A DNA stretch of 64,000 nt, taken from positions 72,395-136,394 of the forward strand of contig CAVVWN010000009.1 in NCBI GenBank assembly GCA_963752045.1. The letters are read 5' to 3'. Below, one piece after another: positions 1 through 10,441 of the stretch. A model generated the notes under the pieces. The model was not told where the DNA came from. It saw only the letters and a list, made by a program, of their open reading frames with translations, and ran no database searches. How positions within the stretch are numbered: the first letter of the stretch is position 1; each line of letters starts with the position of its first letter. The DNA is from DATKDF01 sp963752045 (GTDB taxonomy: Bacteria > Acidobacteriota > Vicinamibacteria > Vicinamibacterales > SCN-69-37). The translations under genes were made by a program, and so were the position numbers.

Positions 1-1
1 G

Positions 2-442
2 GCGGAGGGACTCGAGGGCCTCGACCCGCACAATTGGAAGCGGAAGCGGGCGGGTCGCTACCTCGAGGCGATCGACCGCATCCAGTCCCGCGGCATCACC
101 GTCAACGGCTGCTTCATCGTCGGCCTCGACAACCACACGCCCGATATCTTCGAGACGGTTGCCGATTTCGTCCGGCAGTCCGGACTGCTGGAGGTGCAGG
201 TCACCGTCCAGACCCCGTTTCCGGGCACGCCGCTCTACCGGCGGCTCGAACGGGAGGGCCGCCTGCTCACGAGGCGCTTCTGGGACCGATGCACGCTCTT
301 CGACGTGAACTACCTTCCCCGGCACATGACGGTCGATGAGCTCGAATCCGGCCTGCGGTGGCTGTTCGCCGAGCTCTACAACGAGCGGGAGTTCATCCGG
401 CGGAAACGAAACTACATGGAGATCGTCAAGGCCACGATGTAG
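2..442 (+). CDS. Radical SAM / B12-binding domain protein, C-terminal part
   Basis: The reading frame is open from the left edge and ends at the TAG at 440-442; the N-terminus lies outside the window. The visible part reads like the end of a cobalamin-binding radical SAM enzyme: an alternating strand/helix stretch with a GCFIVGLDNHTPDIFE motif (the TIM-barrel strand followed by an acidic loop), then a QVTVQTPFPGTPLYRRL motif and a basic tail (FIRRKRNY). In this family the PFPGTPLY segment is typical of B12-dependent radical SAM proteins with a DUF4070-like tail. The CxxxCxxC cluster motif is not in the window, so the reaction cannot be assigned. It stops about 50 bp before the sulfatase. Confidence 0.75.
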   Translation, partial: AEGLEGLDPHNWKRKRAGRYLEAIDRIQSRGITVNGCFIVGLDNHTPDIFETVADFVRQSGLLEVQVTVQTPFPGTPLYRRLEREGRLLTRRFWDRCTLFDVNYLPRHMTVDELESGLRWLFAELYNEREFIRRKRNYMEIVKATM

Positions 443-488
443 GCTGGTGCCTTCCTCTGCGATCCCGATTTCCACGAGGAGGGTAGTT

Positions 489-1942
489 GTGGCCGTGTCG
501 GTCCGGCGTCGTCCGTTCACCCGGCAGTACGTGTTCGCGCTCGTCGCGTGCGTGGCGGCGCTTGCTTCCGTGCACGAGGCCTGGCAGCAGCCGGCACCCC
601 GCCCGCCGAACATCGTGTTCATCTTCGCCGACGACCTCGGCTGGAAGGACGTCGGCTATCAGGGCACCGACTTCTACGAGACTCCCAATATCGACCGGCT
701 GGCCAGAGCCGGCATGGTGTTCACGCAGGCGTACGCGGGAGCCGCCAACTGCGCGCCGAGCCGGGCCGTGCTCCTCTCGGGGCAGTACACCCCGCGGCAT
801 GGTGTCTATGCCGTCGGCGACACGAACCGCGGGCCGCAAGACCTCATGCGGCTGATTCCCGTCCCGAACAGGAGCGGCCTGGCGCCGTCGACCGTGACGA
901 TGGCCGAGTCACTCAGAGCCGCCGGGTACGCCACCGGCATTTTCGGCAAGTGGCACCTGGCAGGTCCGGATGGCGCGTCACCCGAGACGCAGGGTTTCGA
1001 CGTGGCCTACGACCCGCGTGCGCCCAATCCGAACATTCGCCGGGATGAGCCGGACGATCCCAAGGGCATCTACTCCATTACGCGTGCGGCGTTGTCGTTC
1101 ATCGAATCGAACCGGGACCGGCCGTTCTTCGCGTACGTGTCGCACCACGCCATTCACACGAGCCTCGAAGCCCGTCCGTCGTCCATCGAACGCTTCCGAA
1201 CGAAGGCGAAGGGAGCCCTGCACGACCAGGCCTTGTACGCCGCGTGCCTGTACGACCTCGACGACGGGGTCCGGATCATGCTCTGAGGGGCTGCGCGCGC
1301 TCGGGCTCGAGGAGAATACGCTCGTCATCTTCACGTCCGACAATGGCGGCACAGGGCAGTCTTCGCAGGAGCCCCTGCGCGGCAACAAGGGCTCGTACTA
1401 CGAGGGAGGCATCCGGGAGCCGTTCGTCGCGTACTGGCCGGGTGTCATCGCGGCCGGCAGCCGGTCCGACGTGCCCGTGCACAGCGTCGACATGTATCCC
1501 GACCTTTCTCGACGTCGCCGGCGCTCGCGGGCGGTCCGGTGGACAGGTGCTCGACGGCGAGAGCCTGTTACCGGTGTTCAAAGGCGAGGCCGGGCTGGAG
1601 CGCGAGTCGATCTTCTGGCATTTTCCCGGGTACCTCAACCAGCCGGTGACCCGCGGTCGCGATCCCGTGTTCCGAACGCGACCGGTGAGCGTGATTCGCA
1701 AGGGGGACTGGAAGCTGCACCTGTACCATGAGGAGTGGCAGCTCGATGGCGGACGAGCCCGGATGAGTACGAACAGGGCCGTCGAGCTCTATGACCTCGG
1801 AAATGACATCGGCGAGTGGAGGAACGTGGCCAACGAGAACACGGCGAAGCGCGACGAGCTCGTCGACGACCTGCTGCGATGGTTCGCGTCCGTGAATGCT
1901 CCTCTGCCGGTCGAGCGGAATCCGGCGTACGGACGATGGTGA
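489..1942 (+). CDS. Sulfatase (arylsulfatase family), two frameshifts
   Basis: Formylglycine-dependent sulfatase, expected to hydrolyse sulfate esters in the periplasm. The start is GTG 489, chosen because of the strong GAGGAGGG Shine-Dalgarno at 476-483; a hydrophobic signal segment follows. The metal site DDLGW and the maturation motif CAPSR (Cys about residue 88, which must be converted to formylglycine by a separate enzyme) are intact, as are SDNGG and GKWHL. The frame breaks twice. CTCTGAG near 1284 reads as CTC-GAG if one T is dropped, and CCCGACC near 1501 reads as CCC-ACC if one G is dropped. With both repaired the length is exactly 483 codons, normal for the family. The breaks are probably sequencing indels; true decay is the alternative. 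The stop overlaps the next start. Confidence 0.85.
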
Positions 1943-2988
1943 CCGGGTTGGTCGCGAAGATTGGCGGCGTCGCGACCGCGGTGCCGCCGCATGTCGTCAC
2001 GCAGGCCGATGCCCGCGACTTTGCGCGTGGATTCTTCTCGAAGGACTTTGCCGAGCTCGGTCGCCTGCTCGAGGCCTTCGACAACACCGGCATCGCCGAG
2101 CGTCACCTGGCGAGGCCCGTCGAGTGGTACGGCGAGCCTCACGACTTCCCCGAGAAGAACGCCGTCTACAGGGACACGGCCCTCGAGTTGAGTGCCGAAG
2201 CCGCCGGCCGCGCCATCGAAGCGGCCGGCATCGCGCGCGACGAGATCGGGGCGATTCTCTTCGTGTCGACGACCGGCGTGGCGACGCCCAGTCTCGACAG
2301 CCATCTGATCCAGCGGCTGGGCCTGCCGCTCACCACCGCCCGCCTTCCGATTTGGGGACTGGGGTGTGCTGGGGGCGCGGCCGGCCTGGCACGGGCCGCC
2401 GATCTTGCCATCGGTCTTGCCAGGCCGGTGCTGCTCGTGGCCGTGGAGATCTGCAGCGCGACGTTCGTGCACGGCGACCGGAGCAAGTCGAACCTCATCG
2501 CCACGGCGCTCTTCGGCGATGGCGCCGCAGCCGTCGTCGTGACACCCGGCGGAGCCGGCGCCGAGATCGTCGGATTGCACAGCCAGCTCATCGAGGACAG
2601 CGAGGACGTCATGGGTTGGACCCTGGCGGCCGAGGGCCTGCAGGTCGTCTTCTCGCGCAGCATCCCGAGCATCGTCCGCGGGCTGGCCGGACGTGTAGCC
2701 GAGGCTGCGGCCGTTCGCGCCGGTCTGTCGGCGGCCGATCTCGCGCACTTCGTCTTTCATCCGGGGGGCGCAAAGGTCCTCTCTGCATACGCGGAGACAT
2801 TCGGCCTCGGGCCGGACCGACTCCGGCACGCAGCGAGCGTGCTGCGCGATTTCGGCAACATGTCGAGCCCGAGCGTGCTGTTCGTGCTGGAGCGATTCCT
2901 CGCGGCCGAGCGGCCGTCGGGAAGCCCCACACTCCTGATGGCGCTCGGCCCCGGTTTCTCGGCCGAGTCGGTGGTCCTGCGCTGGTAG
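1936..2988 (+). CDS. Type III polyketide synthase (chalcone/stilbene synthase family)
   Basis: 350-aa thiolase-fold enzyme that extends an acyl-CoA starter with malonyl-CoA and cyclises the product, typically to alkylpyrones or alkylresorcinols in bacteria. The catalytic triad is visible: Cys144 in GLGCAGGAAG, His275 in FVFHPGG and Asn308 in FGNMSSPSVL. The closing GPGFSAE loop near the C-terminus is typical of the family. ATG 1936 overlaps the sulfatase stop (ATGGTGA). A membrane methyltransferase gene follows after 13 bp. This synthase plus methyltransferase pairing is known for bacterial phenolic-lipid loci. The starter substrate and product cannot be read from the sequence. Confidence 0.9.
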   Translation: MVTGLVAKIGGVATAVPPHVVTQADARDFARGFFSKDFAELGRLLEAFDNTGIAERHLARPVEWYGEPHDFPEKNAVYRDTALELSAEAAGRAIEAAGIARDEIGAILFVSTTGVATPSLDSHLIQRLGLPLTTARLPIWGLGCAGGAAGLARAADLAIGLARPVLLVAVEICSATFVHGDRSKSNLIATALFGDGAAAVVVTPGGAGAEIVGLHSQLIEDSEDVMGWTLAAEGLQVVFSRSIPSIVRGLAGRVAEAAAVRAGLSAADLAHFVFHPGGAKVLSAYAETFGLGPDRLRHAASVLRDFGNMSSPSVLFVLERFLAAERPSGSPTLLMALGPGFSAESVVLRW

Positions 2989-3001
2989 CGGTACGCGACG
3001 G

Positions 3002-3520
3002 ATGTCCCCTGCCTTTGCTCTTGCGACAGTCGCAGCCCTGGTCGTAGTGCAGCGGATCGCGGAGCTTCGTCTGGCGCGCGCGAACGAGCGGTGGGCTCGA
3101 GCGCACGGCGCCGTCGAACACGGCGCCGGGCACTATCCGGCATTCTTCGTGCTGCACGCCGGATGGCTCCTGGGCTGGATCGTCGAAGCCTGGTCTCGTG
3201 GTCCGGCGTTCGATCCCTTGTGGCCCGTCTGGCTCGTGGCCTTCGCTCTTGCCGAGGCGCTTCGGTACTGGGCGATCGGGAGCCTGGGCACGCGGTGGAA
3301 CACGCGCATCCTCGTTCTGCCGGGCCGGCCGCTCGTCGGGCGCGGGCCGTACCGGTACCTTCGGCATCCGAACTACATCGCCGTCGCGGTCGAGCTCGCG
3401 TCAGTGCCCCTGATCTTCGGTGCCTGGGGGACCGCTCTCGTCGCGACGGCGGCGAACGCCGCGCTCCTGCTCGGCGTTCGCATACCGGCCGAGGACCGCG
3501 CGCTTCGGGATCGGCGCTGA
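3002..3520 (+). CDS. Isoprenylcysteine carboxyl methyltransferase (ICMT)-family membrane protein
   Basis: 172-aa integral membrane protein with about four hydrophobic helices. It carries the signature GPYRYLRHPNYIAV near residues 115-128, which in ICMT/PEMT-like enzymes forms the S-adenosylmethionine site. It directly follows the type III polyketide synthase, so the likely role is O-methylation of the polyketide phenol or pyrone rather than of prenylated proteins; this is inferred from context. ATG 3002 is the first start after the upstream stop. The downstream exporter gene is convergent, with stops only a few bases apart. Confidence 0.87.
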   Translation: MSPAFALATVAALVVVQRIAELRLARANERWARAHGAVEHGAGHYPAFFVLHAGWLLGWIVEAWSRGPAFDPLWPVWLVAFALAEALRYWAIGSLGTRWNTRILVLPGRPLVGRGPYRYLRHPNYIAVAVELASVPLIFGAWGTALVATAANAALLLGVRIPAEDRALRDRR

Positions 3521-3523
3521 CCG

Positions 3524-5806
3524 TCAGGCGGCCCGCTCGCGGCCCCGCATGGCCGACTCGCTCCGGAACAGCACCAGCAACGCCGGTAGCAACAGCAGGT
3601 CGCAGGCCAGGGCCGACATCATGATGATGGCTCCAAGGATGCCCAGCAGCTCGAGTGGGGGGAACGACGAGAAGACGTTGATGGCGAGGCCTCCGCTGAT
3701 GACGACCGACGTGATCGCCACGGCCCGCCCGCTGTGCGCCAGGGCTTCGTCAACGGCGGCCTTGAGCGGGCTGCCCGACCGCACGCCTTCACGCGTGCGC
3801 ACGAGCAGGTGGATGGTGTCGTCGACGGCCACGCCAAGCCCGAGCGCGAGAATCACGCCCGATGCCGGGTCCATTGCGCGTCCCAGCACGGCGAGCGCGC
3901 CGTACCCGGTGAGGAGCGGGAGCGCGTTCGGCAGGACCGCCACGGTCATGATGCGAGGGCTGGCAAAGAGCACAAGGAACGTCAGGGAGATGACGACGAA
4001 GACGAAGAGCAGGCTGTAGAGGAGGTCCTCGGTCAGCCTGATGACTCCGGATGCGGCGACGAGCGTCGTGCCGGTGGCCGAGGCGGCCACGCCGAACGGT
4101 TCGAATGTGGCTGCGGCCTCCGCTCGAACCTCCTCAGCGAACCGTTCGAACTCGGCGCCGACCGGCTCGCTTACGCGGACGCTGATTCGGGCGCTTGCGA
4201 ACCTGTCGTCGACGACATCACTCGTGTCCATGACACTCGAGAGCTCGTCGTACACGCTCCGGATGGCTTCCGGCGTCGACAGAATCCACCCGGTTGCGAC
4301 GGCCATGGCCTCGAGGCTGCGCCCCGGTCCCACGACGGCGCGGACGCCATCTTGTCCCCGGGCCCAGTCTTCGAAAGCCGCCGTCGCGCTGACGACCTGC
4401 GGGTCCAGGAAGGATCCGGGTGTGCCGGAAAGCTCAACCTCGAGCGAGAACGCGCCGCCAAGTGACCCGTCCACGCGGGCACTCGCTTCCCGCACCGGAT
4501 GGCCTGGCTCGAGCAGGGTGGAGAGCCTGGTATCGACGCCCACGCGCGAGGCCGCGACGGAGGCCAGCGCGGCGAGGAGCAGGAAGGCCGCGACCGTTGC
4601 GACCGGCCGCCTGGTTGCGACGGCGCCCATTTTCGCGATGACGGGTCCCGACAGCGTCGGGCGCGGGCGCCCGCCCGCCGAAAACCGCAGCAGCAGCGGC
4701 AGCACCAGGAACGCCGTCGCGTAGGCGAGCGCAAGCCCCGCTGCCGCGTAGGCGCCAAAGCTCCTGAGCGTCGGCATGCCCCCGATGCCGAGTGAGGCAA
4801 AGGCCAGCACGGTCGTCGCCGTCGTGAGCGTGCAGGCAAACCCCGTGTGCTCGACGGCCTGCATCAGCGCCTCGCGCCGTGGGTGGCGCGTCAGTTCCTC
4901 CTGATACCTCGCCAGCAGGTGCACGGCGTTGGCCACGGCCAGCACAGGAATCAGCGTGAAGTAAGCCTGGTTGAGCAGGCCGATGGGTTCGCCCATCCAT
5001 CCCATCAGGCCGAGCACGAGCACCAGCGGCACCACGGCCGCGGCAGCCGGCACGGTCACGCCGTGCACGCTCCGGAAGATCCAGAGGAGGGCCGCGCCCA
5101 TCAGCGCCAGCGCGATCGGCAGCAGCCGGCGCTGGTCGTGCACGGTCAGGCTGACGAAGGTGGCGCGGATGGCGGGGAGGCCGGCGACCGAGAAGCGCAG
5201 TCCGTCCCGCCCGCTGAACGCGTCGACGACGTCCGCGATTCTCCGGAGGGCCGGGACGTTGGCCGCGACGTCGTCTGAAGAGAAGGCAAGTGTGACGACG
5301 ATGGCGGCGTATTTCGCGTCGGTCGACAGCAGCAGCGGCACGAACGGCATTTCTTCGAGCAGATCTTCCCGCGTCATGTTCGCCGGGATGTCGAGCGCCG
5401 CCAGCTCCCAGACGGGCAGCGCGTCGTCCGGCGTGTCGCCCGGGCGTACGATCTCCTGGGTGGCCACCGACGTCACCCGCCGCACGTCGGGCAGCGCGGC
5501 CAGCTCGTCGGCCAGTCTTCCGATGGTCTCGATGCGCGCGCGCGTCAGCAGGTCGCCGGACGTGGCCGTGACGACGACTACGAGCATGTCGTCGTCGGGA
5601 CCCCAGCGGTCCTGGAAGTCGACGAGCTCGGCCGTTTGCGCGTCGTCGCCACCGTAGAAGCCGGTCGAGGAGAAGTCGATTCGCAGGAAAGCGACGCCCC
5701 AGGCGGCGAGCACGACGAGCCCGACCAGCAGGCCGGCGGCGGCAATCGGTCGGTCCCACCCGAAGGCGGCCACGCGTCTGAGCCCGGCTCTGAGGATCGA
5801 CTCCAC
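3524..5806 (-). CDS. RND/MMPL family exporter (HAE3-like)
   Basis: 760-aa RND permease with the expected duplicated layout: a first transmembrane helix near residues 20-45, a large extracytoplasmic loop, a block of five helices, then the same again in the second half (final helices about residues 600-745). A short acidic Asp-rich motif in the second half (LGVAVDDTIHLLVRTREG) matches the conserved helix-4 region of MMPL/HAE3 transporters. Such proteins move hydrophobic molecules such as lipids and hopanoids out of the inner membrane. It is convergent with the polyketide synthase/methyltransferase pair, which suggests that it exports their lipid product (inference). No adaptor or outer-membrane partner is adjacent. 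Confidence 0.87.
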   Translation of the reverse strand: MESILRAGLRRVAAFGWDRPIAAAGLLVGLVVLAAWGVAFLRIDFSSTGFYGGDDAQTAELVDFQDRWGPDDDMLVVVVTATSGDLLTRARIETIGRLADELAALPDVRRVTSVATQEIVRPGDTPDDALPVWELAALDIPANMTREDLLEEMPFVPLLLSTDAKYAAIVVTLAFSSDDVAANVPALRRIADVVDAFSGRDGLRFSVAGLPAIRATFVSLTVHDQRRLLPIALALMGAALLWIFRSVHGVTVPAAAAVVPLVLVLGLMGWMGEPIGLLNQAYFTLIPVLAVANAVHLLARYQEELTRHPRREALMQAVEHTGFACTLTTATTVLAFASLGIGGMPTLRSFGAYAAAGLALAYATAFLVLPLLLRFSAGGRPRPTLSGPVIAKMGAVATRRPVATVAAFLLLAALASVAASRVGVDTRLSTLLEPGHPVREASARVDGSLGGAFSLEVELSGTPGSFLDPQVVSATAAFEDWARGQDGVRAVVGPGRSLEAMAVATGWILSTPEAIRSVYDELSSVMDTSDVVDDRFASARISVRVSEPVGAEFERFAEEVRAEAAATFEPFGVAASATGTTLVAASGVIRLTEDLLYSLLFVFVVISLTFLVLFASPRIMTVAVLPNALPLLTGYGALAVLGRAMDPASGVILALGLGVAVDDTIHLLVRTREGVRSGSPLKAAVDEALAHSGRAVAITSVVISGGLAINVFSSFPPLELLGILGAIIMMSALACDLLLLPALLVLFRSESAMRGRERAA

Positions 5807-5816
5807 CGAACCTGAA

Positions 5817-8800
5817 TTACCGTCCGACCGCGCGCTCGGCTACCGCCACGTTGTCGCAATCGGTGTCGCCGTCGCGCCAGTGATCCAGGAAACGGCCGTA
5901 GAGCTCGCGGGCGCGGGTCGTGTCGCCGCGCGCGCTCAGGAGCTCCGCGGCGAGAAAGTGGGCGCGCACGTAGCTGGTCATGTCGGCCACGCGCTCGAAT
6001 CCGGCGCTCGTGATGCGTGCCAGCCACTGGGCCGCTTCGGTCTCACGTTTGGCGGAGAGGTGCGCTGTCGCGAGCTCGAACCAGACGGTGACGTGCAGGT
6101 TTGGCGCCGTCACGTAACCTCGTGGGGTCATCGTGCTCTCCGCGCGCGCGAAGGCGTCGATGGCGAGCGCCGCATCTCCCTGGGCGAGCGCGATGTGTCC
6201 GCGGGCCCGGTCGGCCGCGCGCCTCGGATCGTCGCCCGGGATCTTCTCGGCCAGCGCCTCGAGGCTCGCGAGCGAGGCACGGGCTTCGGCGAGCCGCCCC
6301 GACTCGGCTTGTGCCACGGTCAGCGCGTACAGGGCGTCGACCTCGAGACCCTGGGACTCGGCATCCGCCCGGACGCCAGTCGCCACGCTCAGGGCCGCGT
6401 CGGGCTTGCCGAGCTGGAGCAGGGCCTGGGCTTCGGCCAGCTTCGCCTGTACGCGATTGCGCGTCGAAGCCCCGCCCATCCGCCCGGCCTCGTCGAGCAG
6501 TCGGAGCCAATCGTCCGACCGGCCTTGGCCAGCCCTGACCAGGCTGGTCGCGCGCAGGCTCAGCCAGCGGTCGAAGGGGCTGGCCAATCCGCCGAGCCGC
6601 CGCAAGGGCGGGTCCGTGCCGGCCCACTCTTCGTCCATCATGGCGACGACGACCATGCCGAGTGGCGCCGCGAAGTCACGCGGGTCGAGTGCCATGGCCC
6701 GCTCGAAGGCGGCCCGGGCTTCGGACAGCCGACCCTCGGCCACAAATACCTCGCCCATCACCTCGTGTCCGGACGCATTGTCCGGGTACCGGTTCGAGAA
6801 CTCCTCGGCGACGCTCCGGGCACGTGCCAGAATCGCCGAGCGCCGCGTATTCGAGTGCCAGGTTGGAGTAGGTGACCGCGCCGGACGTTCCTCGCCGCCG
6901 CAGTTCTTCGTACTCGGCCACGGCATCCGCGTGCCGGCCGACCAGGCTGTAGAGCAAGCCCAGGTTGTGGCGCGACGACTGCTGCTCGGGATGGAGCGCC
7001 AGGCCCTGCCGATACGCCTCGATGGCGCGTGCGAACGTCGCGGGGCGATTCGAGTAGTAGTACCCCTCGATGTAGTAGCGTTCGCGCGGCGACAGACGCT
7101 CGCTGTTGTCGAGCGCGCGCTGGGCGTACGCCTCGCTTTCGTCGTTGAGACCGAGGTTGCCCGTGGCGACGGCAAGCTTGGCGAGCGCCATGGCGAAGTT
7201 CGGGTCGATCTCGATGGCCTTTTCGAAGAGCGGCACTGCCTGCGCTTCGAGATACCGATCGTGCAGGTTCACGCCTTCGGCGTAGTACCGGTACGCCTCG
7301 ATCGACGAGGTGGTGATCTCGGTGACGCCGCGATCGAGGCCCACCTCGGTCGCTTCGCCGGGGCGTTCGAGCAGGCCGGCGGGCTGGCCGGTCCGCGCGA
7401 GCATCGCCATCTGCGACTTGATCCGGCGCGTGAGCTCGTCGACGAGCGAGAAAAGGCTCGACTCGCCGAAGCCTTCCACGCGTTCGGCCGTGACGATCCG
7501 GCCCGAATCGGCTTCCTGCAGCCGCGCGTTGATCCGGATCGTGTCGCCGGACTTGACGAAGCTCCCGACGAGCACCCGGTCCACTCCCGCTCGCTCGGCC
7601 ACCTGTTGGATCACGTCAGCGGAGATCACCTTGTCGTCGGCGCGGTTGAGGTCCTGGAGAATCTGGAGCACCCGATCGGTGCCCAGCACTTCGTAGTCCG
7701 GCGACTGCGACAGGTCGGTCACCATCATGTCGGTGAGCCCGGTCCGCATCCAGTCGAGGGCGGGGTCGCCCGTCTGGTTCTCGAAATACAGCACGGCTAC
7801 GGCCGGCTTCTCGCTGGCGCCACCCGCGGTCGGGTCGGCCCGTTCCCACGGCCGCGAGACCCAGATGGCGGCGACGAGCGCCACCGCAGCGGCGACGCCG
7901 ACGATGGCCACGACGCCCATCGACCGCGTGGCCCGCTTCGAGACGGGCGCTGCCGGCGGCAACCCGGCGGCGGCCGGCATGGTCGTCGTCGTGCCCGACG
8001 ACGACTCGAGACGACGACGTGCGGCCCGGAGATCGACGACGACGTCCTTCATGCCCTGATAGCGGTCGTCCGGATCCTTCGCTGTGCACTTGGCGATGAT
8101 GCGTTGCACGTCGGACGCAGTCTCGGCCGGCAGGCCGGACAGCGCAGGCAGGTGCGGGATCGGTTGATTGAGGATCGCGTGCAACGTGTCGAGCTGGCTC
8201 TGGCCCTGAAACGGCACGCGGCCGGCGAGCATCTCGTAGAGCATCACGCCGAACGAGAACACGTCCGAGCGGTGATCGACGCTTCCACTTCTCGCCTGCT
8301 CGGGCGACATGTAGGTGACCGTGCCCACGATCATGCCTGGCTCGGTCTGCGGCAGCTGGATCGTGGCGGTCACGCCATCGCCTGAGAGGGGGCCGACGAG
8401 CTTGGCCAGGCCGAAGTCGATGATCTTCGCGTGGCCGTCGTCGGTGACCATGACGTTGGCCGGCTTCAGGTCGCGATGGACGAGGCCCTTGTCGTGCGCG
8501 CGCGCCAGGCCTTCGGCAACCTCGGCCGCCAGGTCGAGCGCGCGCTTCTGCGGCAGCGCGCCCCTGGCGATCGTGTCCGAGAGCTTCTCGCCCCGGATGA
8601 GCTCCATGGCGATGAACGTGACGCCGTCGGCTTCGCCCACTGCATGGATGACGGCGATGTTCGGATGTTCGAGCGTCGAGGCCACCCTGGCCTCCTGGAG
8701 CAGACGCTCGCGCCGTACCGGATCGTGCACGAGATCCTCGGGCAATACCTTCAGCGCCACTTCGCGTCCCAGGCTCACGTCCATGGCGCGATAGACCACG

Positions 8801-8862
8801 CCCATGCCGCCCCGGCTGATCTCGTCGACGATCTCGTAGTGAGAGAGCTTGCGTCCAATCAT
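5817..8862 (-). CDS. Receptor serine/threonine kinase with FlgO/TolB-like and TPR domains, one frameshift
   Basis: Kinase domain about residues 8-275: GGMGVVYRA glycine loop, catalytic Lys38, HRDLKPAN at 129-136, DFG at 149-151, and an activation segment ending TYMSPEQAR. A single transmembrane helix follows (about 315-334), then an extracytoplasmic domain starting KPAVAVLYFEN, which resembles the TolB-N/FlgO nucleotide-independent fold often attached to acidobacterial kinases. A long array of TPR helices follows. The frame is broken near 6831: removing one A (plus strand) turns GATTCTGGCA into GAT-CTG-GCA and joins LEYAALGD to LARARSVAEEF, giving exactly 1014 codons. The ligand is unknown. 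Its stop is only 10 bp from the exporter start, so the two could be cotranscribed. Confidence 0.88.
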
Positions 8863-8935
8863 GATGCTGTGCTGATGTGACCGGATTCTAGCATCACGGC
8901 TCGCCGGAGAGCTCCGGAGGGCCGGTGCGGCAGGC

Positions 8936-10441
8936 TCACCAGTGGAACGCGGTCTTCGCCGCGGCCGCGGATAAATCGGTGTAGATCGCGCGTGCCGTCT
9001 CCGGCGCGAGGTACGGAATCCGCACGCGATGCGACCCGGGTCTCGCGCCGGCCGTGTCCACGCCGACCCGCGCCATCGACCACCGGCGGTCGAATGGCGA
9101 TTGCCACATCTCGACGCTCTGGATTCGGGTGAACCTCGCGATCGTCAGTTGCCGGGTCAGCCACCCGCTCCTGAAGAGCACGGCGTCGCCGGCGACGGCC
9201 CATCCGAGATGAGCGATCGTGCGCGAGGCCGCAAGCGCGGCCCATGCGGCGAGGGCGGCGAAAACCACGAGGGCCTGCCACTGCCAGAAGTACGCGGTGA
9301 CGAGGGCCACGACGGCGGCAAACACCAGGCGCCGTCGCAGTTCGCGCGCAAACGCGCCCGGCGCCGGGCCGTGCCAGGAAACCTCATCGAGGTCGAGCTC
9401 CGGCAGAATCTGGCGGACGAAGGCCGGCCACGCGTCGCGCCCGATCACCGGCGCGAGCGACTCGCGCCGCCGCCCGCCGCCCTGTCCGGCCGCCTCGCCG
9501 CCGGCGGTGTCGACGCGCACCGACGTGCGACCGAACAGGCGGTGCAGCACGCCGTCCGAGACCGTCAGCGTCTGAATGCGCCGAAGCGGGATGGTGGCCG
9601 AGACGCGCGTGAACAAGCCGTACTCCGCCCGAAGGTCCTCCCCGATGCGGGCCACGCGGAAGCCGTGGAGGCGGATGAAGGCGAGGGCGACCGACAGCAG
9701 TCGAATGACCACGACGGCGCCCGCAATCAGCGCCGCCGCCAAGGCGACACGCTGCCAGAGGAGGCCGCCTCCGCTCGTGGCGCCGGCCATCACGTCGCGG
9801 AGGGCGCCGCCTTCTGCCGCGGCATCGCCGACGTACCGTTCGAGGTACTGCTCGGCCAGGCCCGTCTCCCAGAGAAGCCCCATGATTCCGGCAATCACGA
9901 TGCTGCCGCGGTTCTCGATGAGACCGTAGATGGCCAGCTCGCGCGCCGGCAGATCGAGCAGCACGTGCGGCCGAGGTGCGGCTTGAGCATCGGCCGACGA
10001 ACCGGCTGCGGCCTCCCGTCCCGCGAAGACGTGCTCGCGCATGGCCGCGTAGGCCTGCCATGTCACCACGCTCAAACGCGCATCGGTTTCGGCGCCGCTG
10101 CCCGTATCCACCCTGACATCGACGACGCCGAGCGCGCGGTGCAGCACGTTCTCGACGGCATCGAGGTTCTGGATGCGCGCGTAGGGGATGTGCCGCTCGT
10201 TCCGGAACACCAGACCGGAGCGCACGACGAGCTCGTGCGGATCGAGGCGATAGCTGAACCAGAAGTACCGCCCGAGCGCGACCAGCGTGTAGGGAATCAG
10301 CACGATCCAGGCAATGGTGTCGAAGTCGCCGCGCCGAGACCCGGCCACGAGGGCCAGCAGGAGCGGCACCGCGAACTCGCGGATCTGGCCGATGAGGCCG
10401 AAGAGAATCGACGCCGGGTGCAGGCGCTGTTCAGACGGCAT
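8936..10441 (-). CDS. PH (bPH2) domain membrane protein, YdbT-like
   Basis: 501-aa membrane protein with repeated bacterial PH-like domains. Each copy carries the pattern of a strand-rich segment with a RIQ(N/T/S) motif (YARIQNLDAVENVLHR, LRRIQTLTVSDGVLHRLFG, FTRIQSVEMWQSPFDRR), three copies in all, separated by pairs of transmembrane helices. This is the architecture of YdbT, which is always paired with a short YdbS-like partner; that partner (10431-10973) overlaps its start by 11 bp and is translated first. The function of YdbST is not well defined; a membrane-homeostasis role is usually assumed. The 74-bp gap to the kinase start at 8862 holds no gene. Confidence 0.85.
   Translation of the reverse strand: MPSEQRLHPASILFGLIGQIREFAVPLLLALVAGSRRGDFDTIAWIVLIPYTLVALGRYFWFSYRLDPHELVVRSGLVFRNERHIPYARIQNLDAVENVLHRALGVVDVRVDTGSGAETDARLSVVTWQAYAAMREHVFAGREAAAGSSADAQAAPRPHVLLDLPARELAIYGLIENRGSIVIAGIMGLLWETGLAEQYLERYVGDAAAEGGALRDVMAGATSGGGLLWQRVALAAALIAGAVVVIRLLSVALAFIRLHGFRVARIGEDLRAEYGLFTRVSATIPLRRIQTLTVSDGVLHRLFGRTSVRVDTAGGEAAGQGGGRRRESLAPVIGRDAWPAFVRQILPELDLDEVSWHGPAPGAFARELRRRLVFAAVVALVTAYFWQWQALVVFAALAAWAALAASRTIAHLGWAVAGDAVLFRSGWLTRQLTIARFTRIQSVEMWQSPFDRRWSMARVGVDTAGARPGSHRVRIPYLAPETARAIYTDLSAAAAKTAFHW

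Noticed and set aside
6133..8385. 750-codon plus-strand open frame
   Set aside because: Antisense to the kinase-TPR gene; Arg/Ser-rich without any domain pattern.
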